From contig CAUYUJ010001728.1 of assembly GCA_963575745.1 (NCBI GenBank), forward strand, positions 33,738 to 97,737: a stretch of DNA of 64,000 nucleotides. Reading direction: 5' to 3'. The position numbers and the translations under genes were made by a program. Shown piece by piece: positions 31,663-41,400 of this stretch. Position 1 is the first letter of the stretch. Each line of letters starts with the position of its first letter. The stretch is from Prorocentrum cordatum (Eukaryota; Sar; Dinophyceae; Prorocentrales; Prorocentraceae). Under the pieces are notes generated by a model. That model was not told the origin of the DNA, ran no database searches, and saw only the letters and a program-made list of their open reading frames with translations.

Positions 31663-31770
31663 GTTAACCGTGTCTGACCCGAGGGAGGGACGGCGGATCT
31701 CGTTGACTGACTGGTGCAAGGCGTACGACCGGATGGACAAGGACAAGAAGCTCAAGCTTTCGAGGCCAGG
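31663..31770 (+). CDS. EF-hand-like exon, degenerate or split loop
   Basis: The frame reads ISLTDWCKAYDRMDKDKKLKLSR. The loop starts D-K-D at 31736 with hydrophobic L at position 8, preceded by an amphipathic helix (LTDWCKAYDRM), as in an EF-hand. Position 6 is L rather than G and the loop-closing acidic residue is absent unless supplied by the next exon after a possible donor CGAG|GCC. Third EF-hand-like piece on this strand. Confidence 0.4.
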
Positions 31771-32194
31771 CGTGCATTCCTGCAGTGCCTTCCTGTCGTC
31801 AATATTTCGCATGCGCGCTATAGTTCGGGAGCGAATCAGGACACCTATGCGTTTTGCAGAACGAGCTGGATTGCTCAACAGCGTTTGCTTGCCGTAGGGG
31901 TCGTTGATGATACGCCGTTCGAGCATCTTTGTTGAAGCGTGCCGTCTTTGGCTCGAGCCAGTTCGGAGCGATTGGAGAATATCCGTTGGCCCCACACAAA
32001 CGACTGAATCCGCAAGGTCAGCACCAAGGAGTAAGGGTGAACGGCGGGGAACATCTTGCCCGTTACCCCGTGGTTCCTCGTGACCCTCGTGTGTCGAGCG
32101 GTCTCGAACCTCGACTTTGCGACCGGAGGCTAGTGGCTAGTGGCCTGTGGCCCCCTTGTGTCAGGGGCAGCGTTAGGGGGGGATAGGCTCAGGG
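31771..32194. other. No gene recognised
   Basis: No repeat family identified and no convincing frame. Confidence 0.45.
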
Positions 32195-32405
32195 TGGGCG
32201 GGTGCATCGACCCGCAATCGGCCACTCATCGCAGATGGGGGCCGGATCGCTCAGCCCCCCCAGGAGCGTGCGATTTCGCCAGCGGGGGCCTGTCGCCGAT
32301 CTATCGGGGACGTACCGCCGATTCAGGCTCGATGTTCCCCCCCCTTGCGCCGGTCCCCCCCTGAAGCTCCCCCTTACTGCGGCCCCCGCTCTCCGGCCCT
32401 GCTGC
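32195..32405. repeat. Family I dispersed repeat, copy 3
   Basis: GACCCGCAATCGGCCACTCA, GTGCGATTTCGCCAGCGGGGGCC, GTCGCCGATCTATCGGGGAC and GTACCGCCGATTCAGGCTCG parallel 28096-28235. Confidence 0.65.
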
Positions 32406-32576
32406 CCCTGTTGCCTCTAGGGGCCCCGCACTTGCGTAGATAACCTTCCGACAGGAAACCGCGCTCCTGTTGATGTGCTTGCTCGCGGTCTGGCCAGAAT
32501 GCCATGCGGCTCCTGGCTCCCTCCATGGCAGACCCGCCTTTGCCAATTTGCAGAGGGATGCGAGGCCCACCCCGAG

Positions 32577-32752
32577 AATCGAAGAACGAGTTGCATAAAC
32601 AGAACTATTCGGAGCTCCGCGCGGATTTGTTGGATCTGCGGTGGACCCCCCTGGCGGCGCCTCTGGCGCCGCTCCTGGCGCGTTCCGCGCGACAGGAAGG
32701 GGGGTCCAGCGCCGATCCAATAAATCCGCATTACACCGTTTTTTCCTCTACT
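32577..32752. mobile_element. Family D inverted-repeat element, copy 3
   Basis: GCGCGGATTTGTTGGATCTG and CGCCGATCCAATAAATCCGC are inverted. The core GGACCCCCCTGGCGGCGCCT...GGCGCGTTCCGCGCGACAGG matches the other D copies. Outer arms are badly diverged. Confidence 0.65.
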
Positions 32753-33384
32753 GGAGGAATCGTTCAGCAATCTAACAAACAACAGGTGTATGCTTGATCC
32801 GATCCAGACAATCTGGTGGTCACTAGAAGCAGTCTCTGGTGTGATCAGGCATTGCAATGGCGGCAAGATGCGTATGTCACGGAATACCTCAGTTATAAGC
32901 GGGGTGGAACATTCAGTTAGTCAGAGTCGTGCATTTCGGAGCCAAGTTCCCGGCAACAGCAGTCTGAGGCATGCCACGCCCTCTACGAGAGTGTTGTTTT
33001 TACCCTCTGGGCCATAACGCGCGGTATGCCCCAAACCCCCTCCCCCTGCCCCCCATTAAGTAACGCTCCCCCCCAGTGCGTCCCCGGCACTGCCGCAGTG
33101 CGTCCGGCACCACAGTCTGGCGGGAGCGGGTGGGGTGCTACGTTATGCCCCCTCCCTTATCCCCCCCTCCCCCCCCATAATGACTGTTATGACCGCGAAT
33201 CAAAAAGTGCGCTCTACAGAAGGACACGAGGCCCACCCCGAGAAAGGGCCCAAACGAGGGGCCGGCACGGGCGCCGAAGCCGAGAGGGGCTCGAGAGGGC
33301 GGCCGCAGCCCTTCGCCAGAGGCCGCGCCCCGCCGAACCGGGCTCCGAGCAAGGCAGACTGAACGCTCCAGCTGGGGCGCGCAC
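32753..33384. other. No gene recognised
   Basis: C-rich around 33020-33180. CGAGGCCCACCCCGAGAA at 33227 repeats 32564. No supportable frame. Confidence 0.45.
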
Positions 33385-33419
<35 letters not shown>

Positions 33420-33422
33420 ATC
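33385..33422. repeat. (ACG)n microsatellite
   Basis: About twelve CGA/ACG triplets. Confidence 0.9.
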
Positions 33423-33470
33423 CGTAGACCCCACGGGGTCGGTTCCAAAGCCACGACGGCCCGACTCTGT

Positions 33471-33540
33471 CGGGCCGGACGAAAGGGGGGGGATTGGGAA
33501 AGGGGGGGGTTACGAAATCTGCTGCATGCAGCTGGGGTTA
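33471..33540 (+). mobile_element. Family E element, copy 1, left half only
   Basis: CGGGCCGGACGAAAGGGGGG followed by TTACGAAATCTGCTGCATGC and AGCTGG matches the left part of the intact copy at 33721 and then gives way to a TCC microsatellite. Confidence 0.6.
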
Positions 33541-33545
33541 CGAAT

Positions 33546-33635
33546 CTCCTCCTCCTTCCCCCTCCTCCTCCTCCTCCTCCTCCTCCTCCTCCGCCTCCTC
33601 CTCCTCCTCCTCCTCCTGCTCCTCCTCCTCCCCAG
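33546..33635. repeat. (TCC)n microsatellite
   Basis: TCC triplets with single CCG and CTG steps. Confidence 0.9.
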
Positions 33636-33720
33636 CGAGTTTCTCAGAGGGCCGGTGGCCTGCTGGGGCCCTCTGGGGAGACCCGCCCCAGTTTGCCGTT
33701 CCCCCCCTCGGGCACACCGC

Positions 33721-33914
33721 TCGGGTCGGGCGAAAGGGGGGGATTGGGAAAGGGGGGCTTACGAAATTTGCTGCATGCAGCTGGTTTCGGCCCCACCGAG
33801 GGGCCCATTCCTCGACACATGGGCGCCCCCCGGCGCCGGGAGGCGCCGGGAAAATCAGCTACGCGAGCTGATTCTCAACCCCCCCCTTTGCTACCCCCCC
33901 TTTCGCCCGACCCG
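33721..33914 (+). mobile_element. Family E inverted-repeat element, copy 2
   Basis: A 194-bp element with ends TCGGGTCGGGCGAAAGGGGG and CCCCCTTTCGCCCGACCCGA, exact inverted repeats. Inside are TGCTGCATGCAGCTGG, itself a dyad, and a GGCGCCGGGAGGCGCC hairpin. No coding capacity. Confidence 0.8.
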
Positions 33915-34260
33915 AGACTCGACCGCGTGAGAGACGGGGTCAATCAGCTTAGTCGCGACCGCATTGCTCCCGGCACGAACGGCGCGCCGCGACGAGCGAG
34001 GTGCCGGAGCCGCCGAGCGGCGGCGCCCGCCCGCCGCGGAGAGCGGGCTGCCGGGGGGGGCGCCGCGCGCGAGCACGCGATCGTGGACGTCGGCTCATGT
34101 CAGAGCCCCGAATCACTCCTGTGGCGCGCGCTGCACTACTCGCAAAGGCCCTGCTCGCAGGCGTCAGAAGACGCACGCTTGCCTCGATGCAGCGGGTCGT
34201 AGGGCAAGTCCCCCGCGCCGGATCCAGGCGAGTTGCGAGCAGTTCCTCAGAGCCCCGACT
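33915..34260. other. No gene recognised
   Basis: Very GC-rich with open frames of Arg/Ala composition. Nothing supportable. Confidence 0.45.
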
Positions 34261-34261
34261 C

Positions 34262-34700
34262 ATCCGGGGTAACTCGGGTCATGGCTAACTCGTGTTCGTT
34301 TTTCGGGAATCCGGACCCGACTTGCCCCGGACCCGAGTTACCCTGGATGATTCGGGCGTCCAGAACCCCACATCATCAGGGGTAACTCGGGCCAGGGCTA
34401 ACTCGTCTTCGTTTTTCGGGAATCCGAACCCGAGTTACCCCGGACCCGAGTTGCCCCGGACAATTCGGGCGTCCAGAACCCACATCGTCGGGGGTAACTC
34501 GGGTCAGGGCTAACTCGGGTTCCTTTCTCGGGAATCCAAACCCGAGTTACCCCGGACCCGAGTTACCCCGGATAACTCGGGCGTCCAGAACCCCACATCA
34601 TCAGGGGTAACTCGGGTCAGGGCTAACTCGGGTTCCTTTTTCGGGAATCCAAACCCGAGTTACCCCGGACCCGAGTTACCCCGGATAACTCGGGCGCCCA
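34262..34700. repeat. 112-bp tandem repeat of TAACTCGGGT / ACCCGAGTTA dyads
   Basis: GGTAACTCGGG begins near 34268, 34381, 34493 and 34606 (112-113 bp steps), four units. Each unit carries several TAACTCGGGT sites and inverted ACCCGAGTTACCCCGG sites, so the strand can form many alternative hairpins. Confidence 0.85.
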
Positions 34701-34746
34701 ATCATGCTTCAATCGGGTCGTTTGGGATACTGCCCCGAGGGCTGGC

Positions 34747-35154
34747 TTGCATCGCGGCGTCCCTGGCCCGAAGTTGCGCGTTCCTTGCTATCTGGGTGCG
34801 CGCGGCGTCGCGGCGCCCGGTCTGGTCTGCAGTCCCCGCGGGTCCAGCATGGGCGTCTCGAGGAACGTTGCCGGATGCAGCTTGGCCGCGCATGTTCTAT
34901 CCAAGTATGGCCGCGCCGCTGGGCGGCCTGGCCGCGCGCGCAGCGCGCGCTGCGCGCTGCGCGTGCATGTGGATGACCTCATCATTCCAGTACTTGCGCG
35001 AGCTTCGGAGATCTCGGAACAGTCTTGTCTTGGCTTGAGAGGTGTTGCTCATGCGCTGAATGGGGTTGTCTTGGCCCGCCTGAGCGTCAAATGGCGGCCG
35101 CTGCCACCTATGCGCCGCTTGCCAGAAGGGTCTGCCGAGCGCTTCATCACCTGA
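34747..35154 (+). pseudogene. Reverse-transcriptase-like relic
   Basis: The frame includes GVSRNVAGCSLAAHVLSKYG and, after an Ala/Arg stretch, CALRVHVDDLIIPVLARASE, then ISEQSCLGLRGVAHALNGVV. The pairing of a small-residue G-C-S-x-A motif with V-H-V-D-D resembles the palm-domain motifs of reverse-transcriptase-like proteins that are abundant in dinoflagellate genomes, where V-D-D replaces Y-x-D-D. Only about 130 codons are present, ending in a stop at 35152-35154, far short of a full element. Upstream codons are in doubtful frame. Probably a dead fragment, family assignment tentative. Confidence 0.4.
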
Positions 35155-36082
35155 CTCATCCTTGGAGTCGAAGTAGATTTGGGAAAGGCTCCTAAAGCGT
35201 TCGCGGCTTAGCTCGGGAATAGTCAGAATTGTGAGAAGGGACGCTGCAACTGCGACGCGTCCAGTGGGCAGGCATGATCATGTTTGGTGGCGCCTCCGCC
35301 CGTCGCTCGACCAGTGCGCGCGGCCCCGCGGGGCCCCTGGCCCGAGCCGGGCAAACGAGGCCCAGCCTGGTCCTCGCGTTTTCATCGCGAGGGGGCCGCG
35401 CAAGACCCATGGACGCCATCGCGGGCGGGCCCGCTGCGCCAGTCGGGCACGCCGCGCCCTCGCTTCCCCGACTTCTCGCAGCGGGCGCGGCCGCAGCAGC
35501 GGGCGCCCGCGGCGCCTCGCGCGGCGCATCCTCGGGGACAAGTCGGGGGCCCAGCGGGGGCCGCCATCCTGGCCGTCAGGGGCCTGAGTCGGGTGGCCCC
35601 ATCGCCATGTCACATGCGCGCCGATCTCGGGAGCGCCTTGGACCTCCGACGGCTTCCGCCGCGGGCGCCTCGGGGGCCTGCCCGCGCGGCGGGCGCGCGG
35701 AGGCGCGCGGTGGTGGTGGTGGGGGGGGGGGGGGCAGGCGGCCCGACTGAGGTGCGCCTGCCAGCCTGGGTCCCGAGCACCCCCCCGCGGGGCATCCGTC
35801 GGGGTCCGCCGCAGCCCCACCTCGGGCGAGCGCGCGAGGAGGAGGAAGAGGAGGAGGAGGAGGAGGAGGAGGAGGAGGAGGAGGAGGAGGAGGAGCGCGC
35901 GAGAACGAGGGCCCAGGGCGCCCCGGCATTTTCCCCCAGCAGCAGGCGGGCTCGCCGGGGCCGCCAGCGCAGGGGGGCGCGGGCCACCTGCCCGTCGCAG
36001 TGGGGCCGATGCTGTTCGCGTCTCGCGGGGGTGCGACGCCGCGGACGACGGGCGCAGCTCATTTTGCGGCGATGCTGACACT
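35155..36082. other. No firm gene; GC-rich with a GGA microsatellite
   Basis: A GGA run occupies 35837-35894, a G run sits at 35721-35732, and long frames on both strands reflect base composition. I cannot support a gene. Confidence 0.45.
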
Positions 36083-36250
36083 CGGGGGAGAAAAAGATAC
36101 GGATACGTGTTGTCCCCCTTCGTTTTCGGCCTTTCCTGGTCCTCCTGGGGAATCCTCGTTGTCACCGCTGGATTCGCCTCGAAATTCTGGTCAGAACGCA
36201 CCCCAAGAGAGGTCCGGGGACAACACGTATCCATCTCTTTCCGCCCCCCA
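36083..36250. mobile_element. Family T inverted-repeat element
   Basis: The left arm GGGGGAGAAAAAGATACGGA then TACGTGTTGTCCCC is inverted at the right as GGGGACAACACGTATCCATC then TCTTTCCGCCCCCC, about 33 bp with few mismatches. The right edge CCCCAAG is splice-like. Single copy in this window. Confidence 0.7.
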
Positions 36251-36619
36251 AGACGCTGCGGGCCTGGCTGGCCTGGGACTGACCGTGCACGGCGCCCGCC
36301 GTAGGTTGCGACGCTGACGGCTCGCTCGCCGTGTGGTTCGCCACTCGCCCCAGCCTGTCCATGGTGCACGGAGGGCTCCGGGCTGGCTGCTGCCCTGCTC
36401 CCCGCCCCCATTCCGGCACCCCTCGTAGCCGTAGACAAAATCGAAAGAGTCGCGGTGGTGGCCCGCGGCGCTGCCATATCCCAGTCCTGCTATTTGGCCG
36501 TGGCGTCGCGGTCGTCGCCCGAGGGCGCTGCGGCCGCGACCTCCTCCGCGGGGCGATGCAGCAAGGCGGCGCTCGCCGCGCGGAGGCTGCTCCTTCGTCG
36601 CGGGCAAGATCTCTTCCCA

Positions 36620-36774
36620 AGGGCTCCCTCGAGGGCGCGAGGTTATTCGCGCTTCGCGGTCCTCGTTCCTTCTCCCCCTCCTCCTCGTCCTCCTATTCTC
36701 CCTTTGGGAGGGCGGCGCGAGAGCGCGAAGTTATTCGCGCTTCGCGCAGCGCGAAGCGCGAAGTTGGGAGCCCT
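36620..36774 (+). mobile_element. Family A inverted-repeat element, copy 4
   Basis: A 155-bp copy with both AGGGCTCCC and GGGAGCCCT termini and the two CGCGAAGTTATTCGCGC-type blocks. The base after the right terminus is A-C rather than the A-G of copies 1-3, and no direct repeat is evident. Confidence 0.8.
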
Positions 36775-37066
36775 ACCGCGGCGCGTGCCGCAGGTGCTTC
36801 TACTGGCCCATGGCCGCGCGCGCAGGCTGGGGGCGCGCTCAGTCGGGCGATGGCGCTGTGTCCGCCTGCGTTTTTGGAGAAACTGCCCGGGTCTAATCAG
36901 ACGAGCCCTCGCGCGGAAATCTATGCAGCGGTGCAGATCCTAAACGTCGCGCTCGCTCCGCTGGAGTATCTACGCGGACTTTCTCGAGTTGCCGCGAGGG
37001 CTCGAACGGGGGCGAGCGCGGCGCCGCGCCCCCAAACGCCGAACCACGACTCGCGGGACTCGGCCC
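36775..37066. other. No gene recognised
   Basis: Short GC-rich spacer between elements. Confidence 0.4.
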
Positions 37067-37069
37067 AAC

Positions 37070-37253
37070 TACTCCAGATTTTATAATAAAGGGAGGGGGG
37101 TCTCATTTCGGGGGGGGTCTCTTCCAGGCTATCTTGGAGGGCCTGGGGGGGTCCGGGGACGATGTTTTGGAGGGTTCTCCCACGGGGGGGGGTCTGAAAT
37201 GGCTTGTCCTGGAGGGTCCAGACCCCCTACCTTTTATTCCGAAATCTGGAGTA
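37070..37253 (+). mobile_element. Family B inverted-repeat element, copy 1
   Basis: Ends ACTCCAGATTTTATAATAAA and TTTTATTCCGAAATCTGGAG are inverted. The interior is G-rich (GGGGTCTCATTTCGGGGGGG, TCTTCCAGGCTATCTTGGAG, GGGGACGATGTTTTGGAGGG). The tetramer AACT precedes and follows it (37067-37070 and 37253-37256), a possible short target duplication. Confidence 0.8.
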
Positions 37254-37256
37254 ACT

Positions 37257-38280
37257 CTTGGCAAGTTTGTAAGTCAGCATCGCAAGATCATCGCGCGTCG
37301 CCCGTGATATGCGGAGATAGCTGTTCTTGCCAGGTCGGCCCAGTGGGCGAACCGGCGCGCCGCCCGGCCGCCAGCCGAAATGTTGGCGAAGCTACGTTTG
37401 TTGGAGGGGGCAGGGAAGGGAGGTCGTTTGCGACGTCGTGGACGGGGGGGGAGCTCGCGAGGCCAGGCGAGGGCGCATTCGCCACGCGAACCGGTTCGCC
37501 GAGCGCGAGCCAGACCTTGGGGCAATGGTGCGCCCACGTCATCGCGCACACGCTCGCATTCACCTTTCGCGCGTGAAGGCTTTTGCCGGGCACCGCCGTG
37601 CCGTCAGACGGCCAGAGGCAATTTCGTTTCAGAGCTCACGCTGATGAGGCCTTGCACGGGGCGGCCTCCAGCGCGGGTCGCGGCCCCGCGCCCCTGAACA
37701 CCCAGAGAAGGCCAAGCGCGTGGGTGCTTGCGGGGGCGTCGCGGCCCCCGGCTCGGCTCCTGAGCTTCTGCTGCCTACGTCTGGGGGTATCCTTCCGTCT
37801 TCCTGCAGGTGCCATGGGCTCTTTGTGTCCCCAAATAAGGTTGTGATTTGTTTGCTGCGTGGGGGAATGCTCGACGCGCGCCCCCCCGCCACCATATTTG
37901 AAAAATGGGTTCTCGCACATGCGTCGCTTCACAACACTGAGGCACTCCTCTGACTTGCATCGGACGGAGGCCCTTACTAACAAACATCGCCTCGCCGTCG
38001 CTGATCCCGAAATGGCATGGCTTCGCCTTGATTACATCACGATTCAATTATCAAAGTATTTGTTATACTGTCGAGCTTCACTTATCTTTGCTTTTTCGAG
38101 TTGCGCTCGCGCGCTTCCTCCGCCGAGATCCCGCGGGTGGTTTTCGAGGTTGTGCGAGGCGAGCGATTGCTCGAGGCCTCCGCTCCGAGCATGATCACGG
38201 CGGCTGTTTGTGCCAAGCGCGAAAGACCCTTTAGAGGCTGCGTGCATCCTCCCCATACTCTCCTTTGCAAGCAGTCCATC
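37257..38280. other. No gene recognised
   Basis: GC-rich to about 37760, then more balanced. Frames on both strands are of equal quality and none has a motif. Confidence 0.45.
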
Positions 38281-38284
38281 CTCC

Positions 38285-38445
38285 CGTCCGTTTCCTCTTC
38301 CATTTCTCCTCCCCCGTCCGTCTCTCTCTTATTTCCCCTCCCTCTCTTATTTCCCTCCCTCCCTCTCCCTCTCTTATTTCCCTCTCTTATTTCCCCTCCC
38401 TCTCTTATTTCCCCTCCCTCCCTCTCTTATTTCCCCCTCTCCCGT
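38285..38445. repeat. CTCTTATTTCCCCTCC minisatellite
   Basis: About nine variants of TCTCTTATTTCCCCTCCC of 14-20 bp in tandem, bounded by two copies of CCGTCCGnTTCCTCTTCCATTTCTC. Confidence 0.85.
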
Positions 38446-38584
38446 CCGATTCCTCTTCCATTTCTCTTACGTATGAAGAGCTCCTTGTCGCACCCCCGGC
38501 CGTGTCGGCATGGCGGGCCGGGCGTCTCGCTCGAGATTTCTTCACCACCTATGACCCTGCAACTGGAATTCGCAACAGCTTCGC

Positions 38585-38885
38585 GGATTGAGGGCGGGCC
38601 CTTCTTTAACACGGTTTCCGATTTTGCGACGCGCACATCCGTTTTCAATGCGCGCAACACGTTCATGGATGGAGGGCGAACCGTTTTCAGAATGCGATTA
38701 TCGCTTTAGTGCCGCGCACACTATATTCAAACGTAGGCCACGGTTTCGAGGATGGAAGGCGGCCCGTTTTCAGAATGAGGAGTTGGCTTCAGCGCCGCGC
38801 ATATTCGTCTTCGAGGCTTACAACAGATTCAAACAAGGAAGGCGGTGCCTCTTCAACATGTGGCTCTCGCAGTAACGCCGCGCAC
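38585..38885. repeat. Family R83 tandem repeat, inverted relative to 26445-26870
   Basis: CGCGCACATCCGTTTTCAAT, ATGGAGGGCGAACCGTTTTC and AGAATGCGATTATCGCTTTA recur with about 80-bp steps. The reverse complement matches the unit at 26571. Confidence 0.65.
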
Positions 38886-38896
38886 AGTCGTATTGA

Positions 38897-39039
38897 ATGT
38901 CTGCAGCGGTGCCAAAGGTTCGTGCGGTTGGATTCCCAAGGATGGTGTGTTCTGGGACGATATCCAGGGCTGTCAGGGCGCAGCTGTCACACTGATCCGC
39001 GGCGGTGAAATCCAAAGAATTGTGTTTTCGCACGATTGA
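38897..39039 (+). CDS. Possible terminal exon, unrecognised
   Basis: The frame VCSGAKGSCGWIPKDGVFWD then DIQGCQGAAVTLIRGGEIQR and IVFSHD with a stop at 39037-39039 has natural-looking composition with alternating hydrophobic and polar residues. It starts inside the edge of the R83 repeat, and no acceptor is certain. Confidence 0.25.
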
Positions 39040-39040
39040 T

Positions 39041-39660
39041 GATTATCATACGCTTGTTGTCCAATGGGGCAATTGCCGTAACGAACGTGGTTGTTTGTGA
39101 AAGTTTGTGACGTTGATGCGTTTTGGGGTTATATTGGCCTTCCTCCTGTTTCTCCTCTCTTCCTCCTCCATCTCCTGCTCCTCTTCCGTTCCCTCTTCTT
39201 TTCCACTGACTCCTTTCCCTGCCAGCAGTTTGGAAACGCGAGGCAAACGAACGGAGGATGGAGGACGATGGGGGAGATTCTTAGGAGGGGGGGGGGGGGA
39301 AACTGCGGAGGCTTAAGCGAACAGCAGGGTGAGGGCGAGGGAGTAGGAGGAGGGCGGAAAACGAAACGAGGAAAGACGTGGAGGGAGCTCAACGAAACAA
39401 AAACGGCCCGGTACCAGCGCGAGACGGTCCCGACATGAAGGGCATCGCGACGTTCACCAGTTGTGTTGTGACGTCGCCCTGCACAGATGCTGGCGAAGCG
39501 CGCGCGATTACAGTGCACTTGTGTGTTCGTGCGTATATATGTGTATCAGTACGTGTATACACGGATGGGGTTATAATCTTATATATGTATATGTGTGTGT
39601 TCATCATGCTGTCGTATCTGTCGCTGCGCCCGCTCCATGGTAGTCCTGCGTCTGCCTTTC
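39041..39660. other. No gene recognised
   Basis: Pyrimidine-rich at 39140-39215, a G run at 39287-39299, and TGTGTAT-rich text at 39515-39605. Confidence 0.45.
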
Positions 39661-39663
39661 TCG

Positions 39664-39840
39664 TCTCTCTCTCTCTCTCTCTGTGTTTTCTGTTATATGG
39701 ATGTCTCTCTCTCTCTCTCTTCTTTTTGTATTTCCCATTAATTCGCTCTTGCTCTCTCTCTCTCTCTCTTCTCTGTCTCTCCTGCTCTCCCCCGCGGTTT
39801 CTCTCTCTCTCTCTCTTTCTCTCCGTCACTCTCTATATTA
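39664..39840. repeat. (CT)n microsatellite, interrupted
   Basis: Four or more CT runs separated by short spacers such as GTTTTCTGTTATATGGATG. Confidence 0.9.
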
Positions 39841-40161
39841 TGTTCTTCTTTCTGAGTGATCGCCCCCCATGCCCAGCAAAGCCTTCACCGACTTCGCGGC
39901 GGCTGCGCAGGAAGCGCACTCGCACGACACTGGCCCGGCCACTGGGGCGAGCTGAAATTGCCATGGTGTCCCACACATGGCCCGGATTGTTATCGGGGAG
40001 AGGCCAAATATGATAAGGTGACGAGGTTTCTGCGAATTGAATGTATCAGGTATTGTCCAGCGTGTTGGGTGCAGTATGTCTTGAGGGCCCAGGGGCGGCC
40101 AGGTTCATTGGAAGCCATGGCCCATAAGAGGGGTCCAGGGATTTGGCCAGAAAGCCGCCGC
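39841..40161. other. No gene recognised
   Basis: No repeat match and no convincing frame. Confidence 0.45.
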
Positions 40162-40347
40162 TACAGTCAGCCCTGGTAGTAAGGATGATCGAATTCCCAC
40201 GGGCACCCTTGCATCCTTGCCTCTTCGGTCATCTTCGGTCCGTCCTCAACCACTTTCAATGGCCAGCCCCGCTTCAATAGCCTCGGCATGGGCGTCCAAG
40301 GCCCTTTGCATCCTTATCGCCCATCCTTACTATATGGGTTGACTGTA
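40162..40347. mobile_element. Family H inverted-repeat element, copy 2
   Basis: Left end TACAGTCAGCCCTGGTAGTA then AGGATG, and right end CATCCTTACTATATGGGTTG then ACTGTA: about 26-bp inverted repeats. The interior CACCCTTGCATCCTTGCCTC and GGCGTCCAAGGCCCTTTGCA match the copy at 31450. Confidence 0.75.
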
Positions 40348-40373
40348 ATTCCCACGCGCAGCTCCGCCCAGAC

Positions 40374-40583
40374 CGAGGAGGGAGGAGGGAAGAGGGAGGA
40401 GGGAGGAGGAGGGAGGAGGAGGAGGAGGAGGAAGTGGAAGGAGAAGAAGAAGAAGAAGGAGGAGGAGGAGGAGGAGGGAGGAGGAGGACGAGGAGGAGGA
40501 GGGGGAGAGGGAGGAGGAGGAGGAGGAGGAGGAGGGGGAGAGGGAGGAGGAGGAGGAGGAGGAGGAGGAGGAGGAGGAGGATG
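40374..40583. repeat. (GGA)n microsatellite
   Basis: About 210 bp of GGA/GAA with GGGGGAGAGGGA interruptions at two places. Confidence 0.95.
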
Positions 40584-40911
40584 TACCCAGTCCCCCGCGG
40601 CTGCGGGCAAGCAAGAGTGTGCAGCAAGTTTTGCGCAAGCCCCCCCTAACGTGGCCTCCCAGCGAGACCCCCCGGCGCGGCCCCTGAAGCGTGGCCCTCA
40701 AGCGCTGGCCCCCAGAGAGACGATTCCCAGATGGACGAACACGCGCAGGGACAAAGTAAACCGTTCGGGCACCCACCCTCTGATCATAATTCATCGTGTT
40801 CATACTTCATAGCGCCCAAAAGGCCGAACCGCAAGCAGGAGGGGCATCATGCACTAGAGGAATGGGACGGGAAGGTGGAGGAGAAGGAGGAGGAGGAGGA
40901 GGAGGAGGGGG

Positions 40912-41022
40912 ATGCCACAGTCGATCGCACCAGCCTACCCCTTCAAGTTCGAGGGGACGTGCGATTGCGCCTGGAACAAGAACCAGAAAGACCTCCTCAT
41001 GCAGCACGGTGCCGCCCACTAG
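40912..41022 (+). CDS. Possible terminal exon after a GGA tract, unrecognised
   Basis: A 36-codon frame, MPQSIAPAYPFKFEGTCDCA then WNKNQKDLLMQHGAAH, ends in TAG at 41020-41022. Composition is strikingly protein-like. The preceding GCCACAG at 40914-40920 could be a 3' splice site directly after the GGA microsatellite (40876-40911), making the exon 40921-41022. The C-D-C-A-W stretch is not a motif I can name. Confidence 0.35.
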   Translation: MPQSIAPAYPFKFEGTCDCAWNKNQKDLLMQHGAAH

Positions 41023-41246
41023 CCGTGGCTTGCTGCTAACCATGCCGAGGCGTCGGAGATTGGTAGCACCGCTGTTGCCGCCAGCGAAGATGTGTATGCT
41101 GATGTTCACGACCATGGCAGAACGGAAGGCGGGCAGGAGGGGGCGTCGGAGGATGGAAAAGGAGTACCGTCAAGACGTTGAAATGCCGACCACTTTGGGT
41201 CCAGGAGGTGCTCTCCTTTTTCTGGCCGTTTTTCCCATCAGGACAA

Positions 41247-41400
41247 GGGTTAGGTCGGGCCTGTCCCTCTACAGGGGGAATGTTCAGAAATAGTAAAAGA
41301 ATAGTCTGGGGACGATGTTTTGATTATTCTTGCCCATTTGGAGGTATGTTTCGAGTATCTTTTATTTTTCGCCCAAAATCTCCCTGTAGGGGGACTCGGC
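41247..41400 (+). mobile_element. Family C inverted-repeat element, copy 1
   Basis: GGTTAGGTCGGGCCTGTCCC and TCTACAGGGGGAA at the left match the copy at 42187. The right end CCTGTAGGGGGACTCGGC is the inverse of the left but its last bases have diverged. The interior is AT-rich (TTTTATTTTTCGCCCA). Confidence 0.7.
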
